From Pipra filicauda (Eukaryota; Chordata; Aves; Passeriformes; Pipridae): a stretch of DNA of 64,000 nucleotides. Position 1 is the stretch's first letter. Every line of letters starts with the position of its first letter. Location of the stretch: NCBI RefSeq assembly GCF_003945595.2, contig NW_024104765.1:2294001-2358000 (forward strand), read 5' to 3'. A program made the position numbers and the translations under genes. Below, in pieces: positions 25,917 through 38,184 of the stretch. The notes beneath the pieces were generated by a model. That model was given only the letters and a program-made list of their open reading frames with translations, had not been told where the DNA came from and searched no databases.

Positions 25917-26260
25917 GTAAAGGGGTCACCTTTTCTTTGAACATCCAGTTCAGCACCGGTAGTCAGGGTGCCAGGAAAAACTGTGTTTCTGTGCCAATCA
26001 GCTCTGAGGCTGCTTGTATTCCTTCATAAGTCACTAAGATTTCCTTCTCCGTGGGGGTGTATTTGGCTTCAGATCCTCTGTAGGTTCAGCTCCAGAAACC
26101 AAGTGGTTGGCCTCAGGTCTCACCAGGTACTTTTTGCCAGAGGCTCCAGGAGGGACCATTATCCCCGGCTACGGAATAAAGTAGTTTTTTCACATTTGGT
26201 TCTGTCCTGACTGGTCCAAGTGCCACGGTGTGTGCAATCTGTTTAAAGGCTCGCTGTTGT

Positions 26261-26467
26261 TCAGGACCCCATTGGAAAATCATTCTTCTTACAGGTCACT
26301 AAGTAAAGAGGACTCATGATTTGACTGTATTCAGGAATGTGCATCCTCCAAAAACCTATGGCCCCCGGCAAAGCTTGTGTTTCCTTTTTGTTAGTTGGTG
26401 GAGCTATCACTATGATCTTGTTGATAACTTCTGTTGAAATCTGATGATGTCCATCTTGCCATTTCAC
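26261..26467 (-). pseudogene. ERV RT thumb/connection remnant
   Basis: This minus-strand frame of 68 codons directly follows the RT fragment in a shifted frame. It contains KWQDGHHQIS, a block rich in TNKKETQAL, and GFWRMHIPEYS, typical of the region just after the RT palm in retroviral pol. The frameshift against the preceding fragment shows that the gene is dead. Confidence 0.85.
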
Positions 26468-26469
26468 CC

Positions 26470-26859
26470 CTAGGAACTGGATTGCTTTGGCAGGTCCCTT
26501 GACCTTACTCTTTTTGATGGCGAAACCGGTTTTGAGGAGATAATTTCCTTTCCTTTTTCAAAGACTTCCTCTGCTGCGTGCCCCCACACGGTAATGTCAT
26601 CAATATATTGTATGTGTTCTGGAGCCTTACCCTTCTCTAGTGTAACCTGAATCAGTTCATGGCAAATGGTGGGACTGTGTTTCCACCCCTGGGGCAGTCG
26701 GTTCCAGGTGTACTGCACGCCCCTCCACGTGAAAGCAAACTGTGGCCTGCACTGTGCTGCTAAGGAGATGGAGAAGAACACATTTGCAATATCAGTGGTG
26801 GAGTACCACTTCGCTGCCTTGTACTCCAGTTCGTACTGGAGCTCCAACATGTCTGGCAC
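26470..26859 (-). pseudogene. ERV reverse transcriptase palm remnant
   Basis: This is a 129-codon minus-strand frame. The first catalytic acid lies in STTDIANVFF (residue 23). The motif LPQGWKHSP is at residues 55-63, and the signature YIDD is at residues 85-88, so the three metal-binding acids of the RT active site remain. The last part (SKPVSPSKRVRS) goes out of frame. The upstream finger region is only partly recognisable before 26900. Only a fragment of the enzyme is encoded and it has no genuine start. Confidence 0.92.
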
Positions 26860-27023
26860 AGTGGCACTCGACAGTGGGCTGACTTCATTTACCTGTCTGA
26901 CTTCTCCTCTGATTGATCGACCTTCCTGTAGTGAGGAACCGGCTCTTTGTGAACTGGCTCTTTACCTTGCCTCCTGTTCTTTTCCCATTGTTACTTCTGT
27001 TAATCTGTCCCCTACCTCCCTTA

Positions 27024-27452
27024 CTAATCCCTACTGCCTGTAGGTCCTGAAGGTCTCCTTACCCATGTCTTCCTTTTCACTACAGGGGCAATACTGACTT
27101 CAGATGTCGTGGTTTGGGTCCCTGCCTCAGTTGAAGTCTTTTTAGAGTATTGAACAGCAGCTCGGTAGGCACAGGCCAGGCCCCAGTACAGGGTGAGAAG
27201 TTGCTGGTTTCGATCAGGGTAGGCAAGGCAGCCTTCCATTAAACGACGTGTTAGTTTGTTGGGGTTGAACGCTTGTTCTGGTGTGAAGTCCAAGGCAACA
27301 GGGGGTGTTAGATGCCCTAAGAACCTGCCTAAATTCATCCACATCCCTTGCCACCCAGGAACTGTCCCCTTTAGAGAACATCCCAGTAAATTCTCTCTGG
27401 AAGTTGATTTTGTCCTGGCACAAGGCAACAAAAACAACACTACCTTCCTCAC
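27024..27452 (-). pseudogene. ERV gag remnant
   Basis: This is a 142-codon minus-strand frame between the primer site and RT. The C-terminal half, with LTRRLMEGCLAYPDRNQQL then TSTEAGTQTTTSEV and VAPVVKRKTW, looks like the distal part of an ERV-L-like gag. The N-terminal half is less convincing. A shorter hydrophobic frame upstream (27456-27665) has no recognised family. The coding length here is far below that of a full gag plus protease, so a large deletion is likely. Confidence 0.6.
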
Positions 27453-27764
27453 TCCCTATAATGTTTTAAGAGCATTGGTTATGAACAGCAATATAGTCAG
27501 ACAACTCAAGTAAGTATTAGTAAGGATTGTGCGTGCTTTCATTATCAGACCCTCTATGTCAAAATTAAGAAGAGAAAAAAAATTGATTTCTTTCCCCTCT
27601 GTGTCTTTTAAGGGATAAGTCCCACATCCTATCAAAACTGTTAGTAAAATTACAGGAATACCCACTAGAACTGGGTGAATTGCCCTGTTTTTGTTATATG
27701 TTCCTAGGTTAGCAAAACAAATAGATGAGGCAGTTATTATATAAACAATCTTCCCTTGGCAGTT

Positions 27765-27782
27765 TTCCCGGCCAATGCACCA
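27765..27782 (-). promoter_or_regulatory. Primer binding site, tRNA-Gly type
   Basis: The sense (minus) strand reads TGGTGCATTGGCCGGGAA, starting 5 bases after the 5' LTR. This is complementary to the 3' end of vertebrate tRNA-Gly with its CCA tail, so reverse transcription was probably primed by tRNA-Gly. All 18 positions fit the tRNA-Gly(GCC) acceptor and T-stem sequence as I know it. Confidence 0.85.
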
Positions 27783-27787
27783 AAATT

Positions 27788-28180
27788 TGTAGTTGTTTAC
27801 TTTGGCTGAACATCAGGTGTCCACCTAGCCTGCGCAGATTCCCCCCCCCACCAAAAAGGGGAGGTAAAAGGAAAAAAAAATGTGAAAAACCTGGGCTTAC
27901 CAAGGAAGAAAGTTTATATTTACAAGGAGAAAAAAAAAAGAAGAGACTAGTAATGCTACAAACACACAGGCAAAGGAAACTAACAGTAAAAAAATTCTAC
28001 CTCCCCCACAGAATGGCATCTCGGATAGACGTAGCTGTTTACAGGACCATCCCAGAAGAAAGAAGAAGGGCTGAGCTAATTCTCCCTTCCCTCTTATAGT
28101 CGGACTGACATAACATGATATAGAATATCCTGTTCCCCCCGGAAAGAGGAAGTGTTATTTTACTACACAAATCCACTACA
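27788..28180 (-). repeat. 5' LTR of the ERV
   Basis: It is 393 bp with TGTAGT...ACTACA ends and lies next to the primer binding site, so it is the 5' LTR. It aligns with 23205-23595. A TATA-like ACTATAAGAG lies on the sense strand at 28091-28100, about 85 bp inside the LTR, a plausible start of the original promoter. Confidence 0.93.
28091..28100 (-). promoter_or_regulatory. TATA-like box in the 5' LTR
   Basis: The minus strand reads ACTATAAGAG. The equivalent site in the other LTR is also present (cctcttatagttgg on the plus strand). It is the likely core promoter of the provirus. Present activity is unknown. Confidence 0.5.
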
Positions 28181-28185
28181 GTTGG
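28181..28185. repeat. Right target-site duplication of the ERV
   Basis: GTTGG follows the right LTR and matches GTTGC on the left side except at the last base. Confidence 0.6.
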
Positions 28186-31100
28186 TTTGGAAATACAGAT
28201 TTTGAGTTGTTGGCAAACGTGCATGGTCTGCTTTGTGTATCGTTGCATCTTCTTGCTCGCTATGTGAGACAAGAAGAACATGTCGCATCCTGGTGCCTGG
28301 AGGAACAAAGAATACAATTCCCAGGCAACATGCTTTGTTGGCTTCCCATAGGATGTTGCTATCTCTGCATCTCTTGAACTAGAAGGCTAAAATGTTACTA
28401 CAGGAAAACAGATAGGCAGACAAAGCCTTGCACTGAACATGATTACACAAAAGTGCTTTCCTTGGGAAAGCAGGGGAGGCAGAAACTAGCACGTGATTGT
28501 TATAATAGGCTATGCTGCTTCTTGATCACTTCAAGCAGAATGAGCATTTTCCTGAAAGGGAGTCTATTGGCCTCCTTTATCTTGTATGAGAAATGTTTGC
28601 TCTGTTCTGTTCTTATCCAGTGACTTCACTTGTCACCTGATTTCAGGAAGGTATCTGAGTAGATGCAACATATTTGTTGCACTCTTTGGAGTTTTCAGAA
28701 GTAGATGTTATTCCCTGGCATCAGATTTATTTGTTATTTGCGGGTGGCTGATGATATGAATTATAGCTGCTCAGCTTTATTACTGAAATATATAAAAGAA
28801 AATATCTACTACTCCCTGGCAATTACTTGCTTAATGCATGCAACAGAATCTTCTGAATGGTCTCCAAATCAGTATGTGACTGTCTGAAGCTTTATTTATC
28901 TACAAAAACTGATGACCTATTCAGTTATGTGATAGTTATCTTCAGCTTTTCTTACATCCCTAAATTAGGAGACACATGGTACAAGCAAAATCACAGAATT
29001 CGGAAACACAACTTGTGCAAAGCAATATTTATTAGACTGTCCTTTTATTTAAGTATTAGCAAAATGTGTGATCTTACTTTATGTATGTTATTTGCACAAA
29101 AAAAGGCAAGTCTGCCTTGGCTAATATGTTTACCATAATTTAGGAGAGTGAAAAAATTGTAAACTCAGGCAAAAAAGGGTTTGGGAACTTAGATTTCTCA
29201 CTTTGTGAACAGCCTGTCTCTATGAGTCTTTAAAGGAAAATCACTACTTTATTAAATGCTACATTCAGGAAAGAAACAGCTACAACAACCAAAACCTCAG
29301 ATTCTGAAAATTAAATGAGCAACGATACCTTAATATACAGTCTAGAATCACACAACAAAGTTCTAGATAGAAATAGGTAATATTTATTTTTTTGTACTGT
29401 GAGTATATCTTTTTTTTCTCTTTAGGTAGTTCTTCAGTTGTCATGTATGCATTGTTGATTGTATAGCTCTATTTATTGAAAAAGCAGCATAGACACCTAA
29501 TACATTCAACCTGAATTGTCCAGTTGGGGCTGGATACTTGCTCTGGAGGTCCTGTGGCGCTTAAAAAATGTGAGCAATCCTGTACTTGATTTGTGAGATC
29601 AATGAACAAAGATAATTTCTTGGCATTTGTTAACATTCTTTTCTGAAAGATATGGCATTATAATTTATCACAGAGCCTCATGGACAAGTTAGGTAATAGC
29701 AAAAATGCCATTTTACAAATACATTGGACACACTTCAGCCATCAGGAAACAACAACCCCCACTATGTTTATTTCCTCTTCAATAGTGATAGTTACTTCTG
29801 AACAAGACAGTCTACTTTTCTCAGCAAGACATATTTTCCTTATGCTACAAAACAAGAGGTTTTTGAGTTATATACTGATACACCACATCACATGCAAGAC
29901 AAACTGTTTTAGAGTGAACAAATAACCACATGTATGATCTAATGTACAACCCTTTTTGGAGCGAAGATTGAATATGCCACACATCTAATGAATGGCTGCC
30001 TGCCCTACGCTGCTGTGTGTACAGTAATACCTACTGTACTCTATAGCTGATCTTCAGGTTACCACAGAGCTAAAATGTTCATACAGTGTGTCATTATTTC
30101 CTTAGACAATTCTCGTATTTATCTTTCTCTGTTTTTATTTCCCAGTGTTGTACTGTGTATTTTGGGAATTCTTCAGTGCTGTATATCTGAAAAAAAATTA
30201 TCTCAATATAGTGTTTAAAATGTAGTTCTCAACCAAGATTTTAAAAATTAAGCCCAAAGGAATAGAGTGAACAGAAATAGAATTCTGGATTTGCACTGAT
30301 TGAAAACTGATGTTGTACAATTCCCATTTTCCTCTACTCAGATATCATAATTTACATTTCTGTTTGCCTCTCTTTTCTTTTCATACTGCTTTTTTTTCAG
30401 AAGGAGGAAACAACATTCCCTTTCCTTATGGGTGTTCTGGGACTATCTAATGACAAAATATTGTATATTTCAACAGAAAATTGCTCATCTCTCACACAAA
30501 AAAAGTGTTTTCTGCGTGTGATCTTATGGTAACTAATACAAGAAAGGTATTTTAAGCCATCTCACAGATCTCAATGTTATCACTGCCATATATCATCCAA
30601 ATGCTCTATTATTTATTAATATTGGTATATTTTATACCCTAATTCATGTCATCGTATGATAAAATATTGCTTAATTTTCTTTCAGAATCATGTCAAAGTA
30701 TTGTAAAATAGATGTATACCCTATTTGCCTAGTTCCTAATGCATTTGTACTCTTAGTTCAGAGCAGTGTTTTAACATATCACTAACTTATATTGTGTTCT
30801 AAGCAGTTCCCAAGATGGTCTGATGTTTAAGGAGTTTTTTTCCTTAATACTAGCTGAAGAACACAGGAGACTCTGCTCCAGCACCTGATAACTTAATACT
30901 ACGAAGAAAAGAAGCCTACAAAAGCCAATGCTGAATCTGTGTAGCTACAAGTGCTGACATTTTTTGCCAGAAAGAAAAATCACTACTATTGAAAGATTTC
31001 AGAGACAGTTCTAAACATAATTATTAAAATCATAAATGTCTGTGTATTTGTTCATAAAAAACACCGAAAAATCAACTGAAGATGGAAGTAATTTGACTTT

Positions 31101-34100
31101 TTAGGATATGAATGACAGAGCAGTACAAAAAGGCAGTCTAGCCCAAGACATCCTGCTCCAACCTCGTGAATGGTTGCAGTTGCTTCCAGTGGAATACCTT
31201 TCACAGTCTCCATTGCTCTTTAAAATGAAAATAACTTAGATTATGGGTTTGTGCTTAATAAAGGTGTCAGATGCAAAAATATTACTAAGAGCAAAATATA
31301 ACACTTATAGATATCTAACATTCATGTTAGCACCTGTCCATTGCCTAACAAATTTTAGAAAAGTTGATTTATTGGCAGCTTTATCAGATGTTTGACAAAG
31401 TTTTATTGATACTGACATGAAAAGAAATACATATTCTTTGATCTTTAATCTTTGAGAATATATCTCATTCCAGTTCAAAATATAGAGTGAATGAGGTTTT
31501 TTGGAAGTTTTGATTATTTGATGGTTTGTTTTGGTTTTTGTTTTGTGGATTTTTTTAAAGAATTAAGACCAAAATATGACCCCAGGGTAAATTGTCAGTA
31601 TTAGCACATGTGGTATATTACCACAGGATGCTATGTCCTGACCGACTGTCAAAAGCTAGAATATACTCATCTGTGTATGTGGGTAAAATCTGCTACGTAT
31701 TTTCATGTTTTTTTTCTTTTCAAGCCACAAGTACAAACAATTAGACACATATCTATGTGAGTAACCAGCACTGTGCCCATTTTAGTCTCTGCCTTTTTGA
31801 ACTAGTAAAAAGATTGTTTAGGAGGAGCTAAACCCCTGGTTTTCCATAGTAAACTGTATTGCTATTTTGAGAAAATATGTAGAATAAGTGGCCATGGTAG
31901 CACATAGTGTGTATGATGCTCAGTATGTTGTTGAACCATTTCTCTAGAAGATGCATGGCTATATTCTGACCTAAGATTTTTCACTCCGAGTTTCCGTTTG
32001 CTCCAGTATTAGGTACATTCAGAAGTTTCGGACAAAGAATTTCTCTTTCATTATCTTCCATATTTTCTGTATTTGCCATATGTTTCAGCCCACCATTGTA
32101 TGGATTCATTATAGCAGCACTAGTTGAGTTCCTAATACTTAATTAGAACTCCACCAAACTTACTGCAGTAGACCTCAAAACTGTGTGAGATTTGCTCCTT
32201 TTAATGTATATTTGAAATCCTTAAAGGAACATAATATATGTGTTTTATTGTAATTAATCATAAAGATTTGAAACTCAGCATTTTGTTTTTAAAATCACCG
32301 GGACTTCCTTCCTTATACTGATGTTATTTTAATATACTAAAAACATGAATGCTGGGACAAGGAGTCACATTAGGAAAAAAATTTTGTGAACAAAACTTAA
32401 TGTAATGTACATGCTCAGTGAATCCACAACGAAGCAAAAATATAATTGATATTCTAGTTTATGCAAGAGATAGCATGCAAAGTCACCTTTCTTTTACTTG
32501 CTAGTGTCACATTTTTCATGAAAATTCAATATTACAAAAAGTTGATCACAAAATACCTTCAACTTCTGAGTGGTATTACTGCTATTACTGAGCTGCTCTT
32601 TGTAATAAAACTAAAATGCTGACATCAACAATCTTTCTCCAAGTACACATTTCATATGCTACTTTTTCACACTGTATTTAAATGAAGCTGACATACCAAT
32701 ATAGGTCTTTCTAAATCAAGGAAGGTTTTCCTCAGGATATGTAGTAGGACATTTTAAATTTCAGATCCTAAGCACTTTTCTCCACATAAGATTCATACAT
32801 ACAGAAAAAAAATGATAGTACATCTAAATTTATATTTTAAATTAGCCATGCATTACTTGCGTGCTTAAAGATTAGGTAAAACAATTTTTTTTAATTTCCT
32901 GTATGTTTTTAGTCATTGTGATTTAGCATCTTGATACACAAAAAACCCCTATCACACTATTGTATATAGAAATATATTATTATTTCACCTTTCTTTGGAA
33001 AAGATAAAATTATTTGTAATTTGCCTTTATTGTATATCCAGCTGGAATTTTCCATTTATTTTATTTTATTTTTTATTGTCAAGACAATACCTAATTTTCC
33101 AGAGGAGAAAAAGACCACTTTATTTGCAGTTATTTAAAATACTGATAGCTTGCAAAGCACATTTTGGTAAGATATTTTATAAGGAATGTTACACATTTCA
33201 ATTTCTACTTGTCTTTCTAATATCCTCCCTACAAATATTTGATATCTGGGTTTAATTATACTGTAAAATAAAATCCAATATTTCAACACTGCAATTTACT
33301 TTTAATTTAACAAGCAGATATATGTAAAATACCTTTAGCAGAATCATGCAAGTCTGTAGTACATCAATCTTTTGTATGCTTGTACCATCTGCAACACTTA
33401 AAAGAGAGGGAGGAAGCTGTCAATTTTTGAAGACACAAAAATAAAACAAATTTTATGTTTCAAATTAATAATTTTTTTTGGGTGACTGAAATGAAACATT
33501 GAAGTGGTTCATGGCAGATAGAGCATTACGTCAGAGATATTGCTCTTTTTATACTATACACAGATCGTAAAGAGGGCTAATATCAGAATACTATTTTTTT
33601 TGGTGAAGACAACGAAATATCATCAGATATCAAGGGCTGTCTCTGGTTTGTGGAGTTACTACAACACAATTAAAGCTTTATTGCTATATTGATGCCAGAG
33701 GAGATGCTGGCTAATGGATCCCTATGAGTACAGGGTCCTGGGATGGAGAAACAAAGGGGCACAAGGGTAAACAGTATTTAAAATTTAGTGCTTAAATCTT
33801 TCAATCCTTCCTTGAACTCTTTTGAATTATTAACAACATGAGACTGGTTATGAAGTAAGAGAGACACTGTGGTGCTGCAATGTAGAAATATTAGATCTAC
33901 TCCTAATTATACACTCAGAGTAGTCATGCAGTAGGAGACAGCTATGTAAGGTTTAGCTGACATTTAAGATCAGGAGCCAAATTACTTAGCCCTCAAACCT
34001 CCCAAAAAATTGAATACAAATGGTCGTTCCAGAAAGGAAGAATCAGATATATAAAGTTTACATTCACAGTTGGTCTCATTAACACTTGTTGCAACACCTG

Positions 34101-35263
34101 AAATATCCGTAATAATTTAAAGTGGTAATGAATGAGGCTATAGATGTCTATTTTATTCTCCAGCAGAAAAACTTTCTGAGATCAATAAATATGTTGCCTT
34201 CTGAACAATTCAATTACTATTTTTTAATTCTTCACTTGATCCATGTTTCTGCTGTTCTTTGACTATGAAAAATATGTAATACTAATTTTTTTCATTTTCC
34301 CCTAAGGGAAGCTAGTATTTCAAATGTAAGAATTCCAAGGGACGTTTTTGCTTAATTAAATGCAAAATCCCATATTGTAGCACTTAGAAGGCATTTTCAA
34401 ATCTTCTGCACTGTCCTTGTCTATGTTTTATTGATGTCAGTGAAAGTTCTACCAATCAGCACAAACAGAAAGAATTCATCTCTAAAAGTTTTTCAAAACC
34501 TATTCTGTAGCTATTTTTCTGTGTTAGATGAGAAACACAACAAAGTAGAATATTGTTTACACTAACGTCTCTTTCTATGATGCTAGCAATGCAAAAGGCC
34601 TTTAAATATGTACAAATATAATTTACAAGTTTTTTTAATTCCCTTGTTCTGTATCACCATGTTAGATTGCACAGTAAAAGGGAAGCTTAAGATAAATGAA
34701 CCTCTGGTCCACAGAGACTCCATATTTCTAGGTTAATACAAGCTGAAATTACTACTCTGAAAAATCCAGTTCTGAAAGAGTCTGAAAATGTATGTTTAAA
34801 TTTAAGGCTATGATCATCTCTATAAGAGTCACGGAAACAGGATAGTTTATGTATTTCGTTTCAGAGTAAGACCAAGGAGCATGCACCTTGCTGTGGACTT
34901 TTGCCTGTAGCTGTACCCAGCTGAACAGATAAATCCTATAATGTAGTTTAATTTGTCAGCCAAACCAAATGGGACACACCTAGTCAAGTGCTTATTTTCT
35001 ATGATGGCAGCTATAGATAACCACAAACTTGAACTGTAGTAAACCATGTAAACTTGGGTAGGGCTTTCATACTAGTGTTGTGTAGTATTAGGAATTCATA
35101 AAGAACATTACACTGCCTGGGCTCTTTATTTGGCTTGTTATTAAGCTGCATCTGCTGAGAGATCATCTGGGTCCCACTGACTGTCAAGTGAGCAGGCTGT
35201 AAAAAGGCCTAAAAATCAGTTCCTTTTCAATTGAAAAGTCTCCTGGTTAGCTGGCTAGTTTAA
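28186..35263. other. Unique AT-rich DNA, no gene seen
   Basis: About 7 kb without a recognisable gene, RNA gene or repeat family. Homopolymer and AT-rich patches are scattered throughout. Short open frames (under 100 codons) show no family resemblance. Confidence 0.55.
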
Positions 35264-35268
35264 CACCT
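35264..35268. repeat. Left target-site duplication of solo LTR
   Basis: ACACC precedes the LTR start TGCACT and is repeated exactly at 36249-36253 after its end CCTGCA. Confidence 0.8.
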
Positions 35269-36248
35269 GCACTGGGTTTACGTGGCAAGACTATGGCAGC
35301 ATAGATAGCTTCTTGGAGAAGAGACAGGGAGTTGCCCCCATGTTGAACAGAAGCAGTTCCAGATGGCTCTGAAAGGGATGCAGCACTGCCCAAAGCTGAA
35401 TCAAACACCAGTGGTGTCTCTGTGATAACTTATTTAAGAAAGGGTAAAAAGTGCTGCATAACAACTCTAAGAGGAGCGAGAAAATGTGCCCCGAGGACAC
35501 CAAGATCAGGTAAGGAGTGGGAGGAGGTGCTCCAGGAGCCAGAGTAGAGATTCTCCCACAGCCCATGCAGAAGACCATGGGTCCCCACTATGGCCCATGG
35601 GAGCCCATGGTGGAATAGATACCCACACCTCAGCCCACGGAGGACCATGTGCTGAAACAGGTGGATGTGACTTGGAGAAAGCTGCAGCCCTTGGAGAGCA
35701 CATGCTGGAACAGACTTTCTGACAGGAACTGCAGCCCATGGGGAACCCAAGCTGAAGCAGGCCACTTCTGAAGGACTGCACCCTGTGAGAAGGACCCATG
35801 CTGGAACATTCCTTGAGGAACTGCAGCTCATGGGAAGGAACTATGCTGGAGAAGGGAAATAGCATGAGGAGACAGGAGTGACAGAGACTAAGCACTATGA
35901 ACTGAGCACAACACCCATTCCCTGTCCCCCTGCACCACCTGGAGTGGAGGAGGTAGAAGGGTCAAGACGGAAGCTGACCCTGGGAAAAAGGGAGTCTGGG
36001 GGAAAATATATTTAGTTTTGGTTTTATTTTTCACTTTCTTACTTTGTTACCAATAGGCAATAGATTAAACGAATCTTTCCCAAGTCAAGACTGTTTTGTC
36101 CATGATCGCAGTTGTTGAGCAATCTCCCTGTCCTTGCCTCAACCCACAAGATTTTTCATCTTATTTTATCCCCATGTTATGCTGAGGATAGAGTGTGAAA
36201 GAGCAGCATGGTGGGCACCTGTGAGCTGGGTAAGATTAACCCCCTGCA
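35269..36248 (+). repeat. Solo LTR with 5-bp duplication
   Basis: This 980-bp element has TG...CA ends (TGCACTGGG to CCCCTGCA) and is flanked by identical ACACC. The plus strand shows a TATA-like TTATTTAAGAA near 35429-35439, as in related bird LTRs. The middle is a run of degenerate repeats built round tgctggaaca/catgctgga, spaced about 40-70 bp, which gives long frames on both strands without coding meaning. I see no retroviral coding DNA beside it, so it is a solo LTR left by recombination. It is related to the LTR at 41565-42588. Confidence 0.85.
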
Positions 36249-36253
36249 ACACC
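36249..36253. repeat. Right target-site duplication of solo LTR
   Basis: ACACC follows the LTR end, identical to 35264-35268. Confidence 0.8.
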
Positions 36254-38184
36254 GTATTTCCACTGCAAGTAGATACAGTCTACAAATGAAGCTGTATTAA
36301 TTAATCTTCACTGAATAATCGACCAGGCTCCTTGTGTGGCCCTTTTCAGTTAGACCAAAGAACAGATGCATATTCTGAGTCCTTTGATGCACTGAATCTT
36401 GTTATTATCTTTACAAATGCTCAGTGCATCAGGAACACAACAGGGATCTGATTATTTTCACCAGGAACAATCAAGGGATTAGTGGAATATAGATGGAGAT
36501 TGAATCTGCATGGAAAATTATCCATGCTGCGTTCTATTAGAAGGTGCTGCTGTGCAAAATTTGTTGCTAATCATGTGGCAAAATTACAAGAGACTGCAGA
36601 AAGAAGAAACTAGTAAACAGAATAATAAAAGTCATTTTAATTATTAAACTTCAGCGTTATAAATTATCTACCATTCATCACTGCCACAAATAAGAATAAA
36701 AAAATGGAAAAAATCCATATGCTCTATGCACTCCAATTTAATTTTGCATAATAAATTAGTGTAATTCAGAATGTTTAAAAATATGAATAATCACCAAATT
36801 ACTATCCATTTTCAACAGGCAGCATCTAAATTTTAATACAGACAGTTACTATGGTATGCTTTATGTTGACTGAAACACAATAAAACCTCAAATGGGTATT
36901 ATAGACACAATTCCAGTTATCAGCCACTAATGATGTTAAGTGATGAATTGCTACATTTTTAATAGAACAATAAGAATCCAGGTTTTTCATTATCTTTCTT
37001 GGAATATTTCGTATACCCACTATTGTTCTTCCAATTAGTCAATAACAAAGAGGATCTGTTTGAAAAGATATAGCAAATGACGAGTCATAGGTGACAGGTA
37101 ATTCTCCTTATACTGCCTGAGAAGAAATGTTTTCTTGATGTTAGTTATACTTGTTTTCCATCATTTTTTTGAGGTGCTAAGGTGACACTGTCCCTTTAGT
37201 ACAGAATTTTTTTCACTAAATAAATGTAGACAATAAATACAATGAAACATTTGCTCTTAAAGCTTCTAGGTCCCTGTTGATCTAGATATGTAACTTTCTA
37301 TTACTGTTTGTGAATACTCTCTTAAGTTAAACCTCATTATTCACATTCCTCCAAAGTGGTACAACTCATGTCAATAAACATCTGTTTAATCACTTCCTTA
37401 AATGTTTTTTTCTTCATAAACAAACAACAGGGAATATACTAGTTCATCATAAAGTAAATTATTTTATAACTATTATTATCCTGCTCACAAATGAGCAGGG
37501 TTACAAAGACTATTTACAGATTGAAAATAGAAAAATAAAACAGTTCAATACTGCAAAAATGATAGATCAAATTGAATGATCCAGACTTCTCTTCCCATAC
37601 TTGTAATCATGGGATTCTATTTATAGGATATATTACCATGGGGCAGTACTTCACCCCAAAATAGCTCAAATTAAACCACTGGGAGAATTCAAGGAATATG
37701 CAGAATACACGGAATCTTCAGCAAATTATTACTTTTTTTTCCTCTTCTCAGAATGGATCTCACGTTAAAGGTACTTTTTGCTTCTTGCTAACCAAAGGTC
37801 TGAGGTTCTTGATCTTACTGAGACAAACATGAGTCCATTGCAGTGCTGTTTCTAAGCTCTTGTCAATATCCAGACAATAGTCTAGCAAGTCATTCCCAAG
37901 GTACAGATTACCACTTAAATATTTTGTTAACTGAAGAGTATGGTTTGTTGGAACATAGAGTGAATCGAACAAAAGGTACAAGCTGTACCTTCTCAGTTCC
38001 CAAGACTGTCTTTTGCAATAGTTTCAGTGGCTAATGACTACAACAGATCCCATTTGTATTTGGTTCATCTTCCCTACTGACTTCAGCATCCCCTCTAAAC
38101 TCCATTGCTTAAAAGTTCACACAAAAACTTATTTTACCCAAATTAAATCAGAATAAACAAGGTTTCTCAATGTGCTTAGGTTGA
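36254..38184. other. Unique AT-rich DNA, no gene seen
   Basis: No supported gene. An open frame of about 73 codons on the minus strand (37760-37981) has ordinary-looking composition but no good splice sites, start or recognised family, so I do not call it. Confidence 0.5.

Larger units (their letters stand above)
23205..28180 (-). mobile_element. Endogenous retrovirus, ERV-L type, degraded
   Basis: This is a 4976-bp provirus on the minus strand. Paired LTRs (391 and 393 bp) both start TGTAGT and end ACTACA. The flanks read gttgc on the left and gttgg on the right, a 5-bp target duplication with one mismatch. Read right to left the order is 5' LTR, primer binding site, gag remnant, RT, RNase H, integrase, polypurine tract, 3' LTR. 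No protease or env is recognisable, and only about 0.9 kb separates the primer site from RT, so the 5' half is heavily deleted. The ERV-L assignment rests on the character of the pol remnants and the lack of env. By eye the LTRs differ at about 28-30 of 391 positions (about 7 percent, mostly transitions), indicating an old insertion. Confidence 0.9.

Noticed and set aside
35430..35895. Overlapping 129- and 133-codon minus-strand frames
   Set aside because: They are repeat-driven frames inside the solo LTR at 35269-36248, with no retroviral or cellular motif.
37760..37981. 73-codon minus-strand frame with protein-like composition
   Set aside because: There is no ATG at its start, no convincing splice sites and no family recognised. 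Such frames are expected by chance in 64 kb.
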